The notes beneath the pieces were generated by a model. It did not search any database, was not told where the DNA came from, and saw only the letters and a list, made by a program, of their open reading frames with translations. A program made the position numbers and the translations under genes. Positions 41,739-49,692 of a DNA stretch of 64,000 nt are shown one piece after another; the stretch's first letter is position 1, and every line of letters starts with the position of its first letter. The DNA is from Pseudofrankia coriaricola (GTDB lineage: Bacteria > Actinomycetota > Actinomycetes > Frankiales > Frankiaceae). The stretch is taken from the NCBI RefSeq assembly GCF_001854805.1, contig NZ_MBLO01000125.1, positions 94,970 to 158,969 on the forward strand. The letters are read 5' to 3'.

Positions 41739-43106
41739 ATGAGTAGCCTGCCCACGGTTTCCCGCCAGACTGGAGTAGAGGGGCCGGCGCGCGGGGACCG
41801 GTTCGTCTACCAGGGGTTTGACATCGACGCCGGCACGGGTACCGTCAGCTGCAGGTACAGTACCGATACCGACGATTTCACAGAGGTATTCACATTCTCG
41901 CCGGACGGCGGCTGGGACAGGCCAGAAGTGCGGGCGGCGGCAAGAATACTGTTCCTGGCCGCCGGTGTCTCCTACTACAAGACGACGGCCGCGCGAGTCG
42001 TGGACCTTGGACCCGTCGGAATGTCCGAGGTCGAGGAGCGGTTTCTTCGAGCGTATTACTTCCACGGTCTAGGTGAGTATGCCTTCAAGAACCGGCTCGA
42101 CCTGGGTGACATCGAGTTCAACGGTGATCTTCGCACCCCTCCCCCCAGCCGTTACCAGAGCGCGAGCCGCCGGCCGCTGATTCCCTTCGGCGGCGGAATC
42201 GACTCGATTGTCACGACGGAACTCATGGCACCGTACAGCACGGACGCCGCCCTGTTCATCGCCAATCGACAGAACGACAGGTTCTCCGCGATCGAGGCTC
42301 CCGCCGCGGTGACCGGCCTGCCGATCGTCCGGGCGGAACGAGAGCTCGACCCGAAGGTCCTGGCGCCGACGAGCAAGACCGGCTATCTGAACGGCCACAT
42401 CCCGGTGACCGGTGTTCTGTCGGCGGCGGCCGTGCTCGCGGCGGTTCTCGGTGGCCGCGACGCGGTCGTGATGTCGAACGAATGGTCGGCCTCGTCGCCG
42501 ACGGTGATTCTCGACGGCACGCCAGTGAATCACCAGTGGTCGAAGTCGGCCGAGTTCGAGATACTCTTCCGCGAACTCGTGTCCGAGAGCCTGGGAGACG
42601 GGCTCCAGTACTTCTCACGGCTGCGCTCGTTCAGCGAGCTGAAAATCGCCGAGATATTCTCCTCGCTCGAGCGTTATCACCACACCTTCAGAAGCTGCAA
42701 CAGAGCCTTCGCTCTGAAGCCGCAGAACCGGTACGAGAAGTGGTGCGGCGAATGCGACAAATGCTGCTTCATAGATCTGATTCTGGCCCCGTTTATCGAG
42801 CCCGACGCGCTGCGCCAAGTATTTTCCGGCACAGAACCGCTTGACCGCGTGGAACTCCTGGACCGGTTTCGAACGCTGGTCGGGACGATGCCGGACTCCA
42901 AGCCGTTCGAGTGCGTGGGCGACCAGCGGGAGTGCATTGCCGCGGTGAAGCTCGCCGTAAACGACCCGAGGCGGAAAGGGCAGCGCGTCCTGGAGGCCAT
43001 CGACAACGAACTAGGGGAGCCGGCCGCCGGTGTCGACGAACTACTCCGCCCGATCGGACGGAACTTTGTCCCAGACATATACGCGACCGCGATTGACGTG
43101 GTCTGA
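41739..43106 (+). CDS. murL: UDP-MurNAc-L-Ala-L-Glu epimerase
   Basis: The 455-residue protein resembles MurL of Xanthomonas. RRPLIPFGGGIDSIVTTELM near residue 145 forms an ATP pyrophosphatase-type loop, SNEWSASSPTVILDGTPVNH lies near 248, and a cysteine cluster KWCGECDKCCF lies near 335. MurL uses ATP to invert the terminal L-Glu of UDP-MurNAc-L-Ala-L-Glu, giving the D-Glu form normally made through MurI and MurD. It is followed by, and overlaps, murD2, exactly the partner gene. GGAGG provides the ribosome site. Recognition rests on the pair and on these motifs. Confidence 0.85.
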   Translation: MSSLPTVSRQTGVEGPARGDRFVYQGFDIDAGTGTVSCRYSTDTDDFTEVFTFSPDGGWDRPEVRAAARILFLAAGVSYYKTTAARVVDLGPVGMSEVEERFLRAYYFHGLGEYAFKNRLDLGDIEFNGDLRTPPPSRYQSASRRPLIPFGGGIDSIVTTELMAPYSTDAALFIANRQNDRFSAIEAPAAVTGLPIVRAERELDPKVLAPTSKTGYLNGHIPVTGVLSAAAVLAAVLGGRDAVVMSNEWSASSPTVILDGTPVNHQWSKSAEFEILFRELVSESLGDGLQYFSRLRSFSELKIAEIFSSLERYHHTFRSCNRAFALKPQNRYEKWCGECDKCCFIDLILAPFIEPDALRQVFSGTEPLDRVELLDRFRTLVGTMPDSKPFECVGDQRECIAAVKLAVNDPRRKGQRVLEAIDNELGEPAAGVDELLRPIGRNFVPDIYATAIDVV

Positions 43107-44400
43107 CCTCTCCGGCCGGCGAGTCGGTATCTGGGGATTTGGCACGGAGGGCCGCGCGAGCGTCGCCCGCCTTCAGGCGATGGGAACCACCCCGGCGGTG
43201 ATCGTTGATGACGGCGACGTCGAAGGTGGCGGCCTGCCGGTCATGACATTCGACCGCGGCGGCCTGGAAGCCCTCGCGGACTGCGATGTCATCATCAAGA
43301 CGCCCGGCGTCAGCCGCTACTCCACCAGGTTTCTCACCCTGGCGGACAAGGGGATCCCGATCGTCGGAGGTCTCGCTCTCTGGCTGGAAGGGCGCGATCT
43401 TTCCCGGGTGGTCTGCGTGACCGGCACGAAGGGCAAGAGCACGACGACGGCCATAATCGGCCATATGCTGCGCGGGCTTGGAATATCCCCTTTCGTGGGA
43501 GGAAACTTCGGGCTACCGCCCTGGGATCCCAACGTCGACCACGAACGCCATGACTGCTGGATCATCGAGACGTCGAGCTACCAGGCCACAGACGTGAGCG
43601 TTTCACCTCCGGTCGTCGCGGTCACCTCGCTCTCGCAGGACCACATCGACTGGCATGGAGGATCGCCGGAAAACTACTACAGAGACAAGCTGTCCGTCTG
43701 CCGGCAGCCGGGCGCGGACCTGACTGTCGCCAACGGCGATGACGAACTGATCCGGGATCGAAGCGAACTGCTGGGCCCCAGGGTCCTATGGGTCTCGTCG
43801 GCCGAGGCGTCACCTTCCTGGATCCACTCGATCAAGCTTCCCGGAAGCCACAACCAGATGAATGTCCTCATCGCGGCGGCCTGCGTCCGAGCGATGGGGG
43901 TGGCCGGCGCGGACCACGACGAGGTGCTTCAGGAGGCCCTTCGGGGATTCGAGGGCCTCGAGAGCCGCCTGAACACAATTGGCGAGGCTGGCGGCGTCAC
44001 GTTCGTCGATGACAGCCTCTCGACGAATGTCCTTCCGACCATGGCGGCGCTCGACTCGTTTCCGGGTCGTCGCATAGCACTGATCGTCGGTGGCTACGAC
44101 CGGCAGATCGACTATGCCCCTTTGGCGGTCGCGCTGCGTGACCGAAAGTATCCGACCAGCGTCCAGACGCTTCCGGACAGCGGTCCGCGCATCCGGGCGG
44201 CGATTGAGGCGGTCGACGGCACCCCACCCGTCACCGATCACGACGATCTGCGGTCCGCGGTGCGCGCGGCCTTTGCCTGGGCGTCGCCGGACGGGATCGT
44301 GCTGCTGTCGCCAGCGGCACCGAGCTTCGGGCATTTCGCGAACTACCGCGACCGGGCGACCGCATTTCGGCGGGCCTTTGACGAGTGCGCGCGACGCTGA
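43093..44400 (+). CDS. murD2: UDP-MurNAc-L-alanine:L-glutamate ligase (MurD2 type)
   Basis: This Mur ligase of about 435 residues has an N-terminal Rossmann-like domain (VGIWGFGTEGRASVARL), ATP loop VVCVTGTKGKSTTTAI near residue 118, the ETSSYQATDVS segment with TSLSQDHIDWHG near 185, and a C-terminal domain with KLPGSHNQMNVLIAAACV and FVDDSLSTN. It attaches L-Glu to UDP-MurNAc-L-Ala, and MurL then epimerises the product. TTG 43093 matches the beginning of relatives (TWSDLSGRRV) but has no clear ribosome site. GTG 43030 with AGGGGAG at 43013-43019 is the alternative and would overlap murL by 77 bases. Coupled translation is evident either way. Confidence 0.85.
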   Translation: MTWSDLSGRRVGIWGFGTEGRASVARLQAMGTTPAVIVDDGDVEGGGLPVMTFDRGGLEALADCDVIIKTPGVSRYSTRFLTLADKGIPIVGGLALWLEGRDLSRVVCVTGTKGKSTTTAIIGHMLRGLGISPFVGGNFGLPPWDPNVDHERHDCWIIETSSYQATDVSVSPPVVAVTSLSQDHIDWHGGSPENYYRDKLSVCRQPGADLTVANGDDELIRDRSELLGPRVLWVSSAEASPSWIHSIKLPGSHNQMNVLIAAACVRAMGVAGADHDEVLQEALRGFEGLESRLNTIGEAGGVTFVDDSLSTNVLPTMAALDSFPGRRIALIVGGYDRQIDYAPLAVALRDRKYPTSVQTLPDSGPRIRAAIEAVDGTPPVTDHDDLRSAVRAAFAWASPDGIVLLSPAAPSFGHFANYRDRATAFRRAFDECARR

Positions 44401-44673
44401 CACCGCGGCGGCCAGCCCAACGCGGCGAGCGCCGCAAGGCGGCCGGCATCGTCCCGGTCCGCGCGTGGCCTGTTGAGTGGCGATCCGTGAACAGAATTGG
44501 CCGTCAGCGCGAGGACAGTCCGTCGAGGAAGACCAGGCGTGGTGGCGGGCCTTGTACGTAAGGCAGCTGGCGGGTCTGTAGGCAGGCTGGGCGCCGTCGT
44601 GCCAGTCGTGGCGGCCGTGGTCAGCGAAGGTGTCATCGCTCCGGCACCGCGTGGGCGTTACTACAGTGGGCGG

Positions 44674-45465
44674 ATGGGTCGGAATCCTGTGCTGCGACCA
44701 TTCCTCTTCAGCGGCGACGACGTGACCGCCGTCATCACGACGAGGCACGGTGGAGTGAGTTCGGGGAGCTACGCGAGCCTCAACCTCGGGGACCGCGTCG
44801 GGGACGACCACGAGGCCGTGCTGGAGAACCGGCGACGGGTCGCCGACGCGCTCGGCGTGGACCGGTTGACCGTGCCCGACCAGCGGCACACAAACCGGGT
44901 GGCCGTTGTCGGCCCGGCGCTGGCCGGCCGCGGCCATGACGGTACAGCGGACTCGGTCGCCGCGTTCCCCGCGACTGACGCGCTCATCACGGATCTGCCC
45001 GGCGCCGCGCTTGCGATCACGGCGGCCGACTGCGCTCCGGTGGTGCTGTTCGATCCCGGTCGGGGGGCGATCGGGGTGGCGCACAGCGGCCGCGGCGGCA
45101 CCGTGCTCGGCGTGCTGCCGAAGACGATCGAGGCGATGACCGCGAGCTACGGCACAGCGCCCGGTGACCTGCTCGTCGGCATCGGTCCGGCGATCGGCGC
45201 CGCCAGCTACGAGATCGGAGACGCGCAGGCGGCGGAGGTCACGGCCGCGTTCGGTGACGCGGGCCTTCTCACGCCGACCCGCCCTGGCCACTGCACGCTC
45301 GACGTCGTCGGTGGCCTGCGCATCCAGCTCCGCGCCGCCGGCGTCAAGGACGCCAACATCCACGACATGGCCATCGACACCAGGACCTCGACGGACACCT
45401 TCTTCTCCGACCGAGCGACCCGCCCGTGCGGCCGCTTCATGGCCGTGGCGGCCCTCCCGGCCTGA
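44674..45465 (+). CDS. pgeF: Peptidoglycan editing factor PgeF / YfiH-family protein
   Basis: The 263-residue protein shows the YfiH fold: TTRHGGVSSGSYASLNLGDR near residue 20, PDQRHTNRVAVV near 70, the Cys in ITAADCAPVVLFDP near 115 and the His in GVAHSGRGG near 135. The latter is usually HAGWRG, so Trp and Arg are changed here. Family members were once called laccases; E. coli YfiH (PgeF) is reported to remove wrong L-Ser-containing UDP-MurNAc precursors. Its place 274 bases behind murL-murD2 supports a role in muropeptide precursor quality control. ATG 44674 gives the usual family length. Confidence 0.75.
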   Translation: MGRNPVLRPFLFSGDDVTAVITTRHGGVSSGSYASLNLGDRVGDDHEAVLENRRRVADALGVDRLTVPDQRHTNRVAVVGPALAGRGHDGTADSVAAFPATDALITDLPGAALAITAADCAPVVLFDPGRGAIGVAHSGRGGTVLGVLPKTIEAMTASYGTAPGDLLVGIGPAIGAASYEIGDAQAAEVTAAFGDAGLLTPTRPGHCTLDVVGGLRIQLRAAGVKDANIHDMAIDTRTSTDTFFSDRATRPCGRFMAVAALPA

Positions 45466-45575
45466 CCTCGCCGGCCCGGTGCCCTTGCTCGCGCGGCATC
45501 TGCTTCGCTCCATCGCAAGGGCGACATCGCCCTCGAGACCTACTGGTCGGCCGAGAGGGGCACCAGTCGAACCGG

Positions 45576-46502
45576 TCACTGACGGCGGCGCGCGGCCACC
45601 GGCGCGGTGAGAGCGGCCGCATCCGTCGACGGTTCAGGCCAACCAGGTTCTGAACCGGTCGCGGTGGCGGGAGGGGCGGGCGTCAGCGGCGTCGCGGGAA
45701 GGCGCGCCACGAGCTGACCGGCCCGGCCCGGTGCGGTGATCCATACCGCGCTGGCCACCAGGAGGCCGCCCACGATGCCGTCGAGCCAGTAGTGGTTACC
45801 GGTCAGCACGACGACGAGCGTGGTGACGACCGGGTGGGCGAGCGCGACCCACCGCGCCCGGGACCGCAGGATCGTGACGACGCCCCATGCCTCAAGGATC
45901 GCCCAGCCGACGTGCATGCTCGGCATGGCCGCGTACTGGTTCGCCGAACCGCCCTCCGACGGGTACGGCGACGGGCCGATGAGCCGGCCGGTGTCGACGA
46001 TGCCGACGTTCGGAAGCACCCCGGACAGGAAACGCGGTGGCGCGAGCGGGTAAGCCAGATGGATCACCAGCGCGGCGCCGGTCAGCGCGATCAACGCGTT
46101 ACGTACCCGGGCCCAGTGGTCACGGTGGCGCAGCAATACCCAGGCCAGAAAGAGAATCGACGCCGGGAAATGGACGTACATGTAGAACCGGTTCGCCAGT
46201 TCCACCAGCGTGGTCGAGTGGAGGGCCAAGCGCTGCACGGCCTCCTCGCTCGGCAGGCCGAGCGCCCGTTCCAGATGCCAGACCTCCCGCGCATGTCCCA
46301 GCGCGTCGCTCTCGTGCCCGGCCGCGAGCTGCCGCCCGAGCCGGTAGACCTTGAACAGCCCGGCGAGCAGCAGCGCCTGGCCGAGGGCGTATCCGAGCCA
46401 CCGACCGAGCGATCGCGCCTTTCTTAGCGGCTCGTCGGCGTGCGGCGACGAGCCCGCGTCCACCGTCTCCCGTCCCCCGGCACCCATCGCCGCCGCGCTC
46501 AT
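45576..46502 (-). CDS. PAP2-superfamily membrane phosphatase (PAP2_3 / Aur1-like)
   Basis: The 308-residue protein with about six helices has the phosphatase motifs AMPSMHVGWAI near residue 200 and TGNHYWLDGIVGG near 250 (His and Asp of the third motif). RFYMYVHFPASILFLAWVLL precedes them. The subfamily includes inositolphosphotransferase-like and DUF5933-type proteins that act on phosphorylated lipids or polyprenyl phosphates. A long Pro- and Ala-rich tail follows. ATG 46502 has AGGAG upstream. It is convergent with pgeF and could take part in lipid-carrier recycling, but that is speculative. Confidence 0.8.
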   Translation of the reverse strand: MSAAAMGAGGRETVDAGSSPHADEPLRKARSLGRWLGYALGQALLLAGLFKVYRLGRQLAAGHESDALGHAREVWHLERALGLPSEEAVQRLALHSTTLVELANRFYMYVHFPASILFLAWVLLRHRDHWARVRNALIALTGAALVIHLAYPLAPPRFLSGVLPNVGIVDTGRLIGPSPYPSEGGSANQYAAMPSMHVGWAILEAWGVVTILRSRARWVALAHPVVTTLVVVLTGNHYWLDGIVGGLLVASAVWITAPGRAGQLVARLPATPLTPAPPATATGSEPGWPEPSTDAAALTAPVAARRRQ

Positions 46503-47032
46503 CGCACTCCTCCCGCTCGCCCGCCCGCCTCGTCGTCGCGTTCCACGCCAGGTCCGCACGGCCTGGCGCGGACATGGACTCTGGGCGTCCCGCCGATGTC
46601 TGGCTCGTGAACCGTCAGTAGCGCACGTTCGTGACGTACCACCATCAAGGCAGGCAAAACGCCCCAGCGACGCTGCCAACTCGGCGCCGGCGGATCACGT
46701 CAACCCTCAACCGGGGCCAGCTGATGCGAGCCGATGCGCGCCGGCCGTCGCGGGCCGGCCCGCCGGGCTGGAACCGCTGTGTCAGCCCGATGGACCCATG
46801 AGTGATCCTGGGGACAACGGCCGCCGGGTGTGCGAAGGAAGATCATTTTGCACACCCTTTGGCCCTCTAGCCAGACGAGAACAGGCGTCCGCGACCGTCG
46901 ACGGCGGCTCTGAAAGATCCACAGACGGATTCGGGAGGCCGCCCGGGCGCGCACGGTGTCAGAGTGCCGGTACCAGGGGCCGTCGCTCCGCTGGTGGAGT
47001 GGCACAGATTCTGATGAGGGGTGCGATGCCGT
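46503..47032. other. Gap without recognised gene
   Basis: These are 530 bases between divergent genes. GTGTGC and GCACAC (about 46828-46855) form an inverted repeat with a 16-base spacer and could be a regulatory site. No coding frame is convincing. Confidence 0.3.
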
Positions 47033-47902
47033 ATGTGTCGCCTGTTCGGTATGAGTAGCTCTCCGCGGCGTACTCACGCCACTTTCTGGCTGCTCGACGC
47101 CCCGGACAGCCTCAGCGACCAGAGTCGGCGTGAGCCAGATGGCACCGGGCTCGGCTATTTCGACGCGGACGATTCCCCGCAGCTACGCAAGGCACCCATC
47201 GCCGCCTACGAGGACCGAAGTTTCGCCGGGGCGGCCAGACAGGTCGAGTCGGCAACATTCCTCGCCCATATCCGTTTCGCCTCCACGGGAGGCGTGGAGA
47301 AACGCAACACCCACCCCTTCGAACAGGACGGTCGCCTGTTCGCGCACAACGGGGTGATCGAAGGCCTGGCCGAGCTGGACGCCGAGCTCGGCGCCGACCT
47401 GTCGGCGGTGAAAGGTGACACCGATTCCGAACGGTTCTTCGCCCTCGTCACCCGCGAGATCAGATCGGCCGACGGCGACGTGGCCGCCGGCATCGCCCGC
47501 GCCGCCCGCTGGGTCGCCCAGCACCTGCCCCTGTATGCCCTCAACGTGATCCTCACGACCTCGCGGGGGCTGTGGGCGTTGCGCTATCCCGACACCCACC
47601 CGCTGTATGTCCTCGAACGCCGGGCCGGCGGCCACCACGGCGACCGGCATCTCGACCACAGCGGCACCGCCGGCCACATGCGCATCCACTCCCGCGACCT
47701 GGCCGACGTTCCCGCGCTCGTGGTCGCCAGCGAATGTATGGACGACAGCCCCGCCTGGCGCCTGATGGATCCCGGTGAGCTCCTCCACGCCGGGCCCGAC
47801 CTGCGTGTCACCCGCCAGATCGCGCTCCACGACGAGCCCGCGCACCAGCTCTCGCTGAAGGACCTCCGGCCCGAGGCCGCGGCGTCGCAGCAGCACAGAT
47901 AG
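47033..47902 (+). CDS. Class II glutamine amidotransferase domain protein
   Basis: The 289-residue protein begins CRLFGMSSS after Met 1, so Cys2 is the N-terminal nucleophile after Met removal. RREPDGTGLGYFD, LAHIRFASTGGVEKRNTHPF and RLFAHNGVIEGL are the substrate-binding segments, with VKGDTDSERFFAL near residue 128. This matches YafJ/EgtC-like Ntn hydrolases, which hydrolyse gamma-glutamyl bonds. ATG 47033 was chosen because only this start puts the Cys in position 2. It stands alone and ends at a hairpin. Its proximity to murL-murD2, which handle a glutamyl residue, is suggestive only. Confidence 0.83.
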   Translation: MCRLFGMSSSPRRTHATFWLLDAPDSLSDQSRREPDGTGLGYFDADDSPQLRKAPIAAYEDRSFAGAARQVESATFLAHIRFASTGGVEKRNTHPFEQDGRLFAHNGVIEGLAELDAELGADLSAVKGDTDSERFFALVTREIRSADGDVAAGIARAARWVAQHLPLYALNVILTTSRGLWALRYPDTHPLYVLERRAGGHHGDRHLDHSGTAGHMRIHSRDLADVPALVVASECMDDSPAWRLMDPGELLHAGPDLRVTRQIALHDEPAHQLSLKDLRPEAAASQQHR

Positions 47903-47915
47903 TCGCAGCGGCACA

Positions 47916-47945
47916 GACAGCGGACCGGGCCACCGGTCCGCTGTC
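47916..47945. terminator. Bidirectional hairpin between convergent genes
   Basis: The perfect 13-bp stem GACAGCGGACCGG (47916-47928) and its complement (47933-47945) flank a GCCA loop, between the ends of the amidotransferase and the VOC gene. Confidence 0.7.
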
Positions 47946-47966
47946 CCGCGAGGTCATGCTCGACGG

Positions 47967-48353
47967 CTACCGGCCGAGCATGGCCTCGAGCGCGATGTTG
48001 TCCGGGTCGCGGAAGGCGAGCAGCCAGCCATAGGGCAGCTCTCGCTTCGGCGTGAACGAGGCGCCCGCCGCGGTGAGGTTTTTCTCGAGCTCGTCGAGGT
48101 CGGCCTCTGTCTCCACGGAGAACGAAAGATGATCCAGCCCGGGACGTTTCTCGTCGAACGGTTCGACGATGCGCTGGTCGTGTTCGCGCAGGACGAGGCT
48201 CAGCCCGCCGGGAAGAACACCGTGCGCGAAGGACGTCGTGTCACCGCGGCCGCGGGCCTGCTCCTTCCAGCCCAGGACCTCGGTGTACCAGGCGCAGCTT
48301 CGATTCAGATCCGTCACAGTAAGACCTACGTGTGACACCCCGAGCGGCGGCAT
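47967..48353 (-). CDS. VOC/glyoxalase-fold protein
   Basis: The 128-residue protein starts PPLGVSHVGLTVTDLNRSCA and has YTEVLGWKEQ, RPGLDHLSFSVETEADLDEL and the closing YGWLLAFRDPDNIALEAML. The metal ligands of the fold (His 8, Glu near the end and one His in GLDHLSF) are in place, so a lyase, dioxygenase or resistance role is possible. ATG 48353 has GGGGAGGA upstream. Function open. Confidence 0.82.
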   Translation of the reverse strand: MPPLGVSHVGLTVTDLNRSCAWYTEVLGWKEQARGRGDTTSFAHGVLPGGLSLVLREHDQRIVEPFDEKRPGLDHLSFSVETEADLDELEKNLTAAGASFTPKRELPYGWLLAFRDPDNIALEAMLGR

Positions 48354-48490
48354 ATCGATCCTCCCCAGATGAGCGAGTCGACGGCCGCCCAGCTCCGCGC
48401 TGGCCGACCGGGTCGAGTCCACAACAGGACGCCGGGTCATCTCAAAACCTCGGACGCGTCGTCATCGGACCCGACCGACTGTAGGCAGGG

Positions 48491-49414
48491 GTGACCGCGG
48501 ACGTGCGACCTGGACGGCCTTCCTCGGTACCGATCCGGCCGCGCTCCGGCCACGACGAGAGGACCTACGATCGCGCCGTGACCGCCGTGACCGCCGTGAC
48601 CGCCGCGCCGCTCATCGCCATGCGTCGGCACGCCACAGTGGCCGCGGGCACGGTGGAGCACCACGCCACCGACGTGATCTCGTACTGGCACCGCCACGAC
48701 CTGCACGAGATCGAGTACGCGGTATCCGGATGTGCCGAGATCCGCACCCCCACCACTCACTACCTGCTGCCGCCGTCCTACGCGGCATGGGTACCCGCCG
48801 GTGTCGAGCACGCGCCCCTGCTCAGGGATGTGACCACCATCGCGGTGTTCTTCGACCCCGCCGCCTTCGACTTTCCGCGCGCGCGGGCCGCCATCATTCC
48901 GGTGCCGCCGGTGTTGCGCGAGATGATGAGATACGCCACCCGGTGGCCCATCGGCCGGACCCACGATGACGCGGAGGCCAGCGGCTTCTTCACGGCGCTC
49001 GCCGGCGTCGTCCGCCGTCAGCTCGCGTACGAGGCGCCGCTGTCGCTGCCGGTCTCGGACGATCCCGTCGTCCGGGATGTGATCGCCTATACCGCGGCTC
49101 ATCTGGCCGATGCCAGGGCCGCGGCGGTGTGCCGCGCCGTCGGAATCTCCGAACGTGTGCTGCGCCGGCGGTTCGCGGCCGTCCTGGGCCAGACCTGGCA
49201 GGAGCACCTCCAGCAGGCTCGGCTGTTCCGGGCCATGGCTCTGCTGAGCACGTCAACGATGTCGGTCGGCCAGATCGCCGCCGCGGTGGGCTTCGGGAGC
49301 GCGAGCGCGCTGGCCCGTGCCTTCCGGGCGTGGACCGGTGAGACGCCCTCCGCGTATCGCGATCGGTATCTCGCGACCGATGGCACGAACGAGATGACCC
49401 CGAACCGGGGGTAG
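48491..49414 (+). CDS. AraC-family transcriptional regulator
   Basis: The 307-residue protein has an N-terminal cupin-type sensing domain (YWHRHDLHEIEYAVSGCAEI and PPSYAAWVPAGVEHAPLLR) and a C-terminal pair of helix-turn-helices (AVCRAVGISERVLRRRFAAV and SVGQIAAAVGFGSASALARA). It belongs to the AraC/XylS class with AraC_binding domain. The start is uncertain: GTG 48491 is the longest form, and a cluster of GTG codons from 48578 in a short 9-base repeat offers shorter ones. No target gene is evident; the neighbouring TMEM175 gene is a remnant. Confidence 0.83.
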   Translation: MTADVRPGRPSSVPIRPRSGHDERTYDRAVTAVTAVTAAPLIAMRRHATVAAGTVEHHATDVISYWHRHDLHEIEYAVSGCAEIRTPTTHYLLPPSYAAWVPAGVEHAPLLRDVTTIAVFFDPAAFDFPRARAAIIPVPPVLREMMRYATRWPIGRTHDDAEASGFFTALAGVVRRQLAYEAPLSLPVSDDPVVRDVIAYTAAHLADARAAAVCRAVGISERVLRRRFAAVLGQTWQEHLQQARLFRAMALLSTSTMSVGQIAAAVGFGSASALARAFRAWTGETPSAYRDRYLATDGTNEMTPNRG

Positions 49415-49419
49415 ATTGA

Positions 49420-49613
49420 CCCGCGGTCGCGGCGCCCCTCTCGCCCCACACCTCGCGGTTCGTCGTGCAGTTCGGCAGCGGGAGCTCCAGCGCGAGCAAG
49501 GTGATCGCGATCGCGATGACGGCGTCCGAGAAGAAGACCAGCCGCTCGGCGTCTCGCCCCCGTGCCTGCGTCAGCATCGCGCGTGGCGTCGGCATCAGGC
49601 GGCGCAGCGGCAT
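49420..49613 (-). pseudogene. N-terminal remnant of a TMEM175-family potassium channel
   Basis: From ATG 49613 the frame reads RDAERLVFFSDAVIAIAITL, LALELPLP and TNREVW, an almost textbook first helix of TMEM175/DUF1211 proteins (R-x-FSDAV-AIAITLL-LEL). After about 60 residues homology stops where the convergent AraC gene ends. The rest, about 150 residues, is missing. Confidence 0.65.
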
Positions 49614-49692
49614 CGGCCCCGGCCGGCATCCCGTCGGTCACCCGGTTCCTCATCCGGTAGCGCTATCGGACGGCCAGAGCGCCGGTACGCCG

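Noticed and set aside
44674-45465. Interpretation of the YfiH-family protein as a laccase
   Set aside because: The multicopper centres of laccases are absent. The conserved His-Cys-His centre and the murL-murD2 neighbourhood fit the PgeF role better.
48578-48604. Short GTGACCGCC repeat at the start of the AraC gene
   Set aside because: Only three copies, coding for VTA repeats. It affects the choice of start codon but is not a notable repeat.
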